Shown: piece by piece, positions 21,688 to 26,174 of the stretch
Layout: every line of letters starts with the position of its first letter
How positions within the stretch are numbered: the first letter of the stretch is position 1
Assembly: GCA_035628915.1 (NCBI GenBank)
Contig: DASPIW010000041.1
Coordinates: 1 to 26,174 of the forward strand
Source: JARBUG01 sp035628915
GTDB lineage: Bacteria > Bacillota > Sulfobacillia > Symbiobacteriales > Symbiobacteriaceae
Length of the DNA stretch: 26,174 nucleotides
Reading direction: 5' to 3'
Program-made: the position numbers and the translations under genes
The notes under the pieces: generated by a model
The model's database searches: none
The model's input: only the letters and a program-made list of their open reading frames with translations
What the model was told of the DNA's origin: nothing

Positions 21688-23004
21688 TTGGTCAAGCCCT
21701 GGCGGTATGCCCTGGGCGAGTTTGCCCTGGGTCTTCCCGGAACTATCGTTCAAGGCTACATGCTCTACTACTTCAACCATGACCTGGGATTGACCGCCGG
21801 GTATGTCGCCATCGCCAAGGTCTTTCAGGCGATCTGGGACGGTGTGAACGACCCGCTGGTCGGCCACCTGTCCGACCGGACGCGCTCCCGCTGGGGGCGC
21901 CGGCGCCCGTGGCTGACGGTGGGCGCCGTCCTGTACCTGATCTTCTCGGTGGCGGCGTTCTTTGTGCCCGGGGGCATCAGAAGCGAGGGCGGGGCGCTCT
22001 TCGCCTACTACCTGACCCTGGCGCTGCTGTGGGAGACCGCCGCCACCGTCTCCTGGATTCCCTACAACTCGCTGCTGCCCACGCTGTTCCCCACCGAGCA
22101 GAGCCGGATCCACACCCAGACGTACAAGATGGTCATTTACATGATCGCCCAGATCGTCGGCTTCACGGCGACCCCGATTCTGATTCAGATGATGCCGTTC
22201 GGGTACGTCAGCCTGATCTACGCCGTGCTGTCGGGCGTGACGCTCTTCGGGCTGCTGTACGGCCTCAAAGAGCCGCCGGCGGAGCCCCTGCAGGCTGATG
22301 AACCCGGCTTCTTCGTCTCCGTCCTGGCCACGCTGAAGTACCGGACCTATCAGTTCTACCTGATCACTCACGCCTTTTTTCATCTGACCGTGACGATCCT
22401 GCTGGGCGCCATGGCCTTCTACGCCGAGTACAGCCTGCACCTGAAAGGCTGGCAGACGTCGGCGATGTTCGGTTCGGTTTTTCTGGCCACCATGCCCGGC
22501 ATGGCGCTGTGGGCCCGGGTCGCGCGCCGCACCGGCACGCCCCGGGCGTTCTCCGCTTCACTACTGCTCTTTGCCGTCGCCATCGGCACGCTGGGCATCG
22601 TACCGGACCTCTGGACCGGCGTGGCGGCAGGCGTTCTCATCGGCCTGACGATGGCCGGGTTCCTGGTGCTGGGCGACGTGACGATCGCCCGGATTGCCGA
22701 CCGCGACCACGAATTGACGGGCCTGCGGCGCGAAGGCATGTTCTTCTCGGTGCCCTGGGTCCTGACCCGCATCGCGAACGTGCTGCAAGCCGGCTGCTTC
22801 GTGCTGCTCTCCGTCATGTTCGGCTACGTCAGCGGCGACCAGCCCGGCCCCAACCCGGGCGCCGCTTTCCGCTTCATGATGGGTGCCATCCCCTTTGTGG
22901 GGCTCAGCCTCGCCTTCCTGGCCTCGCTGGGCCTGCATGCGGCATTTCGGCGGGAGGAGCAGGGCGGCAGCCCGGCCACCCCGAATTCTGTGCCTGCAAG
23001 GTAG
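21688..23004 (+). CDS. GPH-family (glycoside-pentoside-hexuronide) cation symporter
   Basis: 438 residues from TTG 21688, eight bases after AAGGGGAGG. It is a 12-helix MFS-type transporter of the GPH group, shown by the N-terminal WRYALGEFALGLPGTI, the loop PLVGHLSDRTRSRWGRRRPW and later WIPYNSLLPTLFPTEQSR. Family members such as MelB import sugars or glycosides with Na+ or H+. The substrate cannot be read from sequence. The location between a ChbG-like deacetylase and an S9 peptidase suggests uptake of a modified sugar or related solute. It is flanked on both sides by copies of the 67-bp repeat. Confidence 0.9.
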   Translation: MVKPWRYALGEFALGLPGTIVQGYMLYYFNHDLGLTAGYVAIAKVFQAIWDGVNDPLVGHLSDRTRSRWGRRRPWLTVGAVLYLIFSVAAFFVPGGIRSEGGALFAYYLTLALLWETAATVSWIPYNSLLPTLFPTEQSRIHTQTYKMVIYMIAQIVGFTATPILIQMMPFGYVSLIYAVLSGVTLFGLLYGLKEPPAEPLQADEPGFFVSVLATLKYRTYQFYLITHAFFHLTVTILLGAMAFYAEYSLHLKGWQTSAMFGSVFLATMPGMALWARVARRTGTPRAFSASLLLFAVAIGTLGIVPDLWTGVAAGVLIGLTMAGFLVLGDVTIARIADRDHELTGLRREGMFFSVPWVLTRIANVLQAGCFVLLSVMFGYVSGDQPGPNPGAAFRFMMGAIPFVGLSLAFLASLGLHAAFRREEQGGSPATPNSVPAR

Positions 23005-23006
23005 TC

Positions 23007-23073
23007 TAGTGCGGCGCCGCGCAGCGGCGAGGCCGCACGGCACCCGTAAATGGCGCGTCAGCGCCGAGAAGGG
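23007..23073 (+). repeat. 67-bp structured intercistronic repeat, copy 2
   Basis: Same element as 21609-21675. The two differences seen are T to C inside the GTTA tetraloop of the second hairpin and A to G just after it, so base pairing is untouched. It again occupies the gap between a stop codon and the next gene's start region. Confidence 0.9.
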
Positions 23074-23091
23074 TACATGGGAGGGTATATC

Positions 23092-25161
23092 GTGACATCC
23101 CGTCGCAAGCTCCAGGCTGAAGACCTGCTGGCTATCAAGCTCGCCGGCGACTGCCAACTCGCGCCCGACGGCGCCCGCGTCGCATACGTTCTCCAGGAGA
23201 TTGACAAGGAGAAGAACGAGTACAAGACCGCCATCTGGCTGGCTCGTGAAGGCATCGAGCCTATCCAGTTCACCGCCGGCCCCAAGGATCACTCTCCCCG
23301 CTGGTCGCCCGACGGCCGCTGGCTGGCATTTGTCTCGAACCGCAGCGGGACGAGCCAGATCTGGCTCCTGCCGCTGGAAGGCGGCGAAGCCCGGCAGCTG
23401 ACGAAGATCAAGGGCGGCGCCGGCAATCCGGTCTGGAGCCCCGACGGCAAGTACCTGGCCTTCACCGCCAATTTGACGGAAGAGGGCATCAAGCCGGAGG
23501 CGAAGGACGACGAGGAGAAAGATCTGTACAAGAAGTTCACCAAGGAAGTCAAGGTGATCACCCGCATCCTCTACAAGATGGATGGGGTGGGGTTCTATAC
23601 GGACAAGCGGCCGCAGGTCTGCGTCGTCCCTGTGGACGGCGGGGAGCCGGCGGCGCTGACCCGCGGCGACTTTTCCCACGGCGACCCGGCCTGGGCGCCG
23701 GACTCGGCGGGCCTCGTCTTCACGGCCAACCGGCTAGAAGATGCCGACTATCATCCTTGGCACAGCGACATCTGGTACGTGCCCCGGGAGGGCGGCGAAC
23801 TGGTCCGCCTGACCCCGGGCGACGGAAAGCTCTCGGCCGCGCTGCCGTCGTTCTCGCCGGACGGCAGCCTCATCGCCTTTGTGGGCACCGACCCTGCCGA
23901 TGAAGGATACGGGCTCCCACGCCTGTACGTGATGCACCGGCAAACCGGTTCCATCAAGCTGCTGACTGAGAAGCTGGACCGGCCGTTTGGCAACGAGTCG
24001 ATCTCCGACATGGCCGGCCCGGCAGGCGGCCGTCTGACGTGGTCACCGGACGGGCACTGGATCTTCGCGACGGTCTCAGACGCCGGCCAGGTCCATCTGG
24101 TCAAGATTGGCGCCCACACGGGCGTGGTGGTGCCCATCACGGCGGGCGACAAGGCGATTCACGCCTTCAGCCTGAGCCCGGACTGCCGCCGGGCGGCCCT
24201 GGCCTATGCCACGCCCACCTCGCCGTCGGACATTTACGTAGGCCTGCTGGACGAGCCCCGGCTTGAGCCGGACGTGCCCAACTGCTGCGCAGCCCTGCAC
24301 GGGGGCGGCATCACCGAAGTGGCCCTGGCCCGGCCGAACGCGGCTCTGCTGGAGCAGCTTGAGATCGCCCTGCCGGAACGGTTCCTGTGCGCGGCCGGCG
24401 CCGATGCGCCGCAGGTCGACGCCTGGATCATGCGGCCGGCCGGCTGCGAGTCCGGGCGGAAGTACCCCGCCGTACTGGAGATTCACGGCGGTCCGATGGG
24501 CATGTACGGCATTGGCTTCTTTTTCGAGTTCCAGTGGCTGGCGTCGCAGGGTTATGCCGTGGTCTACTCTAACCCCCGGGGCTCCCAGGGGTACGGGTAC
24601 GAGTTCGGCAAATGCATTCTGGCGGACTGGGGCAACCAGGACTACGCCGATGTGATGGCCGCCATGGAGACGGCCGTCCGGCAGTTCGACTTCATCGATG
24701 GCGACCGGCTGGGCGTGGCCGGCGGCTCGTACGGCGGGTTTATGGTCAACTGGATCGTCGGCCACACCGACCGCTTCAAAGCGGCCGTCACCATGCGCTC
24801 GGTCGTCAACCGCTGGAGCGCCATGGGCACGTCGGACACCGGGTATAACCGGGTCGGCCAGTTCGGCACGGCAAACTGGTGGGAAGAGCAGCATTTGGGG
24901 CCGTACCTGAAGCAGTCGCCGCTGGTGCACGCCGGGAAGATCAACACGCCGCTGTTAATTGAGCATCAGGAAGGGGACCTGCGCTGCCCGATTGAGCAGG
25001 CGGAACAGCTGTATGCCGCGCTGAAGATGCAGAAGAAGGCGGTTAAGTTTGTGCGCTACCCGGGCGAGTTCCACGGCATGAGCCGGACGGGGAAGCCGTG
25101 GCACCGGATTCACCGGCTGAACATGATCGCGGAGTGGTTTGATCAGTATCTGAAAGGGTAA
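23092..25161 (+). CDS. S9-family acylaminoacyl-peptidase / prolyl oligopeptidase-like (copy 2)
   Basis: 689 residues from GTG 23092, six bases after GGGAGGG (ATG 23077 is an alternative without a proper RBS). Architecture matches copy 1: propeller blades (CQLAPDGARVAYV, PRWSPDGRWLAFVS, PVWSPDGKYLAFTA, PSFSPDGSLIAFVG, LTWSPDGHWIFATV), then hydrolase motifs KYPAVLEIHGGPMGMYGI, SNPRGSQGYG, Ser546 in GVAGGSYGGFM, Asp629 (EGDLRCP) and His661 (FHGMSRTG). It is cytoplasmic by absence of a signal. The strongly conserved hydrolase half against a more variable propeller suggests similar chemistry on different peptides. It is the last gene of the probable deacetylase-symporter-peptidase operon. Confidence 0.93.
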   Translation: MTSRRKLQAEDLLAIKLAGDCQLAPDGARVAYVLQEIDKEKNEYKTAIWLAREGIEPIQFTAGPKDHSPRWSPDGRWLAFVSNRSGTSQIWLLPLEGGEARQLTKIKGGAGNPVWSPDGKYLAFTANLTEEGIKPEAKDDEEKDLYKKFTKEVKVITRILYKMDGVGFYTDKRPQVCVVPVDGGEPAALTRGDFSHGDPAWAPDSAGLVFTANRLEDADYHPWHSDIWYVPREGGELVRLTPGDGKLSAALPSFSPDGSLIAFVGTDPADEGYGLPRLYVMHRQTGSIKLLTEKLDRPFGNESISDMAGPAGGRLTWSPDGHWIFATVSDAGQVHLVKIGAHTGVVVPITAGDKAIHAFSLSPDCRRAALAYATPTSPSDIYVGLLDEPRLEPDVPNCCAALHGGGITEVALARPNAALLEQLEIALPERFLCAAGADAPQVDAWIMRPAGCESGRKYPAVLEIHGGPMGMYGIGFFFEFQWLASQGYAVVYSNPRGSQGYGYEFGKCILADWGNQDYADVMAAMETAVRQFDFIDGDRLGVAGGSYGGFMVNWIVGHTDRFKAAVTMRSVVNRWSAMGTSDTGYNRVGQFGTANWWEEQHLGPYLKQSPLVHAGKINTPLLIEHQEGDLRCPIEQAEQLYAALKMQKKAVKFVRYPGEFHGMSRTGKPWHRIHRLNMIAEWFDQYLKG

Positions 25162-25168
25162 GGTAAGT

Positions 25169-25198
25169 CGATGAGGAGGGCAGGCGTCCTCCTCATCG
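25169..25198. terminator. Perfect stem-loop after the S9 peptidase
   Basis: CGATGAGGAGG and CCTCCTCATCG pair perfectly (11 bp) around an 8-nt loop. There is no T-run, so termination is likely but not assured; it may protect the 3' end. Confidence 0.6.
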
Positions 25199-25281
25199 TG
25201 CGCGAGAGGGATCAGGCCCCCGCAGCGACTTACTGGACAGATCTGGCACCCACGAAAAGACAAACCTAAATAAAAACCCTA

Positions 25282-25310
25282 TTGCTCTTATAGGCACAAT
25301 TATGTTATGT
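25282..25310 (+). promoter_or_regulatory. Candidate sigma-A promoter of the HTH-like gene
   Basis: TTGCTC, 17 bases, TTATGT. The region is AT-rich compared with its surroundings. Its -10 overlaps the ATG at 25307, which argues for a later translation start. Confidence 0.4.
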
Positions 25311-26005
25311 TCAAGATGGATTGGAAGAAAAAGGAGGCGCTGGGCGACTTGGAGGAGAAGTCGGGTTCCTTGCGGGGCGATCTGATCAAGTGGGCGCGTG
25401 AGGAGCAGCGCCTCACCATGCGCTGGGTGGCGGACCACGGCGGCCCGTGCCTGGGGTATCAGAGCGAAGTGGAAAACAAGAAGAAAGCCGAAGTGCGCTG
25501 GGACAAGCTGACGCCCTGGATCAAGGCGCTGCAGGTAACTGAGCCCTTTGTCAGGGGGCATCTGCCCAGATATATCGACGACGCCGGCGCCTGCCGCGGG
25601 CTGGCGGCGGACGTAGGTACGATGATCCACGAAGGCGCCGACGATTGGGCAGCGCTAGCGTTCAGTGAACGGGCCCGTCAGGTCCTCTGCCTCATCAGCC
25701 GGGAATCACGGCAGCTGCCGCGGGTGGTGCTGGCTTACGTACTGGGGCTTGAACTGCAGTCCCTTGACGCCCTTATGAGCGGCCGGCTCCCCTTCGTCCC
25801 CTTCCAGATCAAGGCGCTGGGGGATCTAACGACCCTACCGGAGAGCTTCTTTTCCTATGGCATTCGTGAGACGGCTGTGGCGGCGGAGACGCCGGCCGCC
25901 TACGCCCCCGCCGTGGAAGCGGCCAGGCGGCGGGGCATCAGCCCGGAGGCACTGCTGCAGTTGATCGAAGGGACCGGTGGGCGCCCTGCGGGGCATATCG
26001 CATGA
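25307..26005 (+). CDS. Protein with two HTH (XRE)-like segments
   Basis: 232 residues if started at ATG 25307, but that codon overlaps a likely -10 box and lacks an RBS; TTG 25349, eleven bases after AAGGAGG, would give 218 residues. Residues 22-87 look like an XRE-type helix-turn-helix (LRGDLIKWAREEQRLTMRWV, YQSEVENKKKAEVRWDKLTP, WIKALQVTEPFVRGHLP). A second similar stretch lies at 122-183 (LPRVVLAYVLGLELQSLDAL, MSGRLPFVPF, LTTLPESFFSYG). Tandem atypical HTH domains suggest a DNA-binding regulator, perhaps of the peptidase operon upstream or of itself. No signal or membrane segment. Family assignment is by pattern only. Confidence 0.7.
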   Translation: MFKMDWKKKEALGDLEEKSGSLRGDLIKWAREEQRLTMRWVADHGGPCLGYQSEVENKKKAEVRWDKLTPWIKALQVTEPFVRGHLPRYIDDAGACRGLAADVGTMIHEGADDWAALAFSERARQVLCLISRESRQLPRVVLAYVLGLELQSLDALMSGRLPFVPFQIKALGDLTTLPESFFSYGIRETAVAAETPAAYAPAVEAARRRGISPEALLQLIEGTGGRPAGHIA

Positions 26006-26011
26006 AATCAA

Positions 26012-26036
26012 GGGGACGCCCCGTGAAGGGCGTCCT
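26012..26036 (+). terminator. First stem-loop after the HTH-like gene
   Basis: GGACGCCC and GGGCGTCC with a CGTGAA loop, seven bases after the stop codon. Confidence 0.55.
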
Positions 26037-26050
26037 CAGGCTGCTGACAA

Positions 26051-26078
26051 ACCCCGTCAGGAATCGTCCTGACGGGGT
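26051..26078 (+). terminator. Main rho-independent terminator
   Basis: ACCCCGTCAGG and CCTGACGGGGT form a perfect 11-bp stem with an AATCGT loop, followed by CATTTCATGCTTTTTCTT. GCATGAAAT (26000) and ATTTCATGC (26080-26088) could add an outer stem enclosing both hairpins. The last 75 bases (26100-26174) show only a short open frame from GTG 26101 without RBS. Confidence 0.85.
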
Positions 26079-26174
26079 CATTTCATGCTTTTTCTTCTCT
26101 GTGGGCAAGGATAACGTGCAAGAGGGGCTAAGGCGGCTCCTCAGAGGGTGGTCTGCTGCCCTGTGTTGGCCCTG

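Noticed and set aside
21609..23073. Composite transposon carrying the symporter between direct repeats
   Set aside because: No transposase or target duplication is present, and each copy sits neatly between stop codon and next RBS, which fits an intercistronic element better.
1..26174. CRISPR array, tRNA or rRNA genes
   Set aside because: No regularly spaced direct repeats and no tRNA- or rRNA-like segments were recognised on reading; only by-eye inspection was possible.

Overview
The window reads as chromosomal DNA of a high-GC Gram-positive (Firmicutes-type) bacterium. Support for this is strong AGGAGG-type ribosome binding sites, frequent GTG and TTG starts, lipoproteins, an ECF sigma/anti-sigma pair and rho-independent terminators between most units. 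Gene content (S9 acyl-peptidases, GPH symporter, IspH, PrcB-domain lipoprotein) would fit Symbiobacterium or a relative. That taxonomic guess is inference; no rRNA or marker search was possible.

Region 1 (1-2.5 kb) is a scrapyard of mobile-element remnants: a 58-codon minus-strand gene, the N-terminus of a secreted copper-amine-oxidase-like stalk protein fused back-to-back with a decayed MobA/MobL relaxase, an oriT-like hairpin region, a long palindrome, and a 31-residue hydrophobic peptide gene with its own promoter and RBS. A Yip1-type membrane protein gene follows on the minus strand.

Region 2 (2.5-6.6 kb) is the most striking part. A subtilisin-like (S8) protease gene is split exactly inside its catalytic-Asp motif by a 3,003-bp integrative element. 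The element encodes a large serine recombinase, a polysaccharide deacetylase and an unknown protein. Both attachment sites can be read: joining the two ends reconstructs a symmetric attP, and joining the two flanks restores the protease frame without a base out of place. The protease has separately lost its C-terminal catalytic-Ser region, so excision would not give an active enzyme.

Region 3 (6.6-11.6 kb) is housekeeping: an SDR dehydrogenase with a GNAT acetyltransferase, an ispH-SirB1-like operon, a small His-rich membrane protein too short for routine gene calling, and a class V aminotransferase-fold enzyme.

Region 4 (11.6-17.1 kb) holds an ECF sigma factor translationally coupled to a propeller-bearing anti-sigma protein behind a probable autoregulated promoter, a small helical protein, a 113-bp inverted-repeat element, a TPR protein followed by a 42-residue signal-peptide-bearing peptide (an arrangement reminiscent of Rap-Phr), and a sugar-type ABC substrate-binding lipoprotein.

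Region 5 (17.1-26.2 kb) is a peptide/carbohydrate utilisation neighbourhood: two paralogous S9 acylaminoacyl-peptidases, a PrcB-domain lipoprotein, a DUF362 protein, a ChbG/YdjC-like deacetylase and a GPH symporter. Two near-identical 67-bp structured repeats sit in successive intercistronic gaps (deacetylase/symporter and symporter/peptidase). A protein with two HTH-like segments and a strong terminator close the window.
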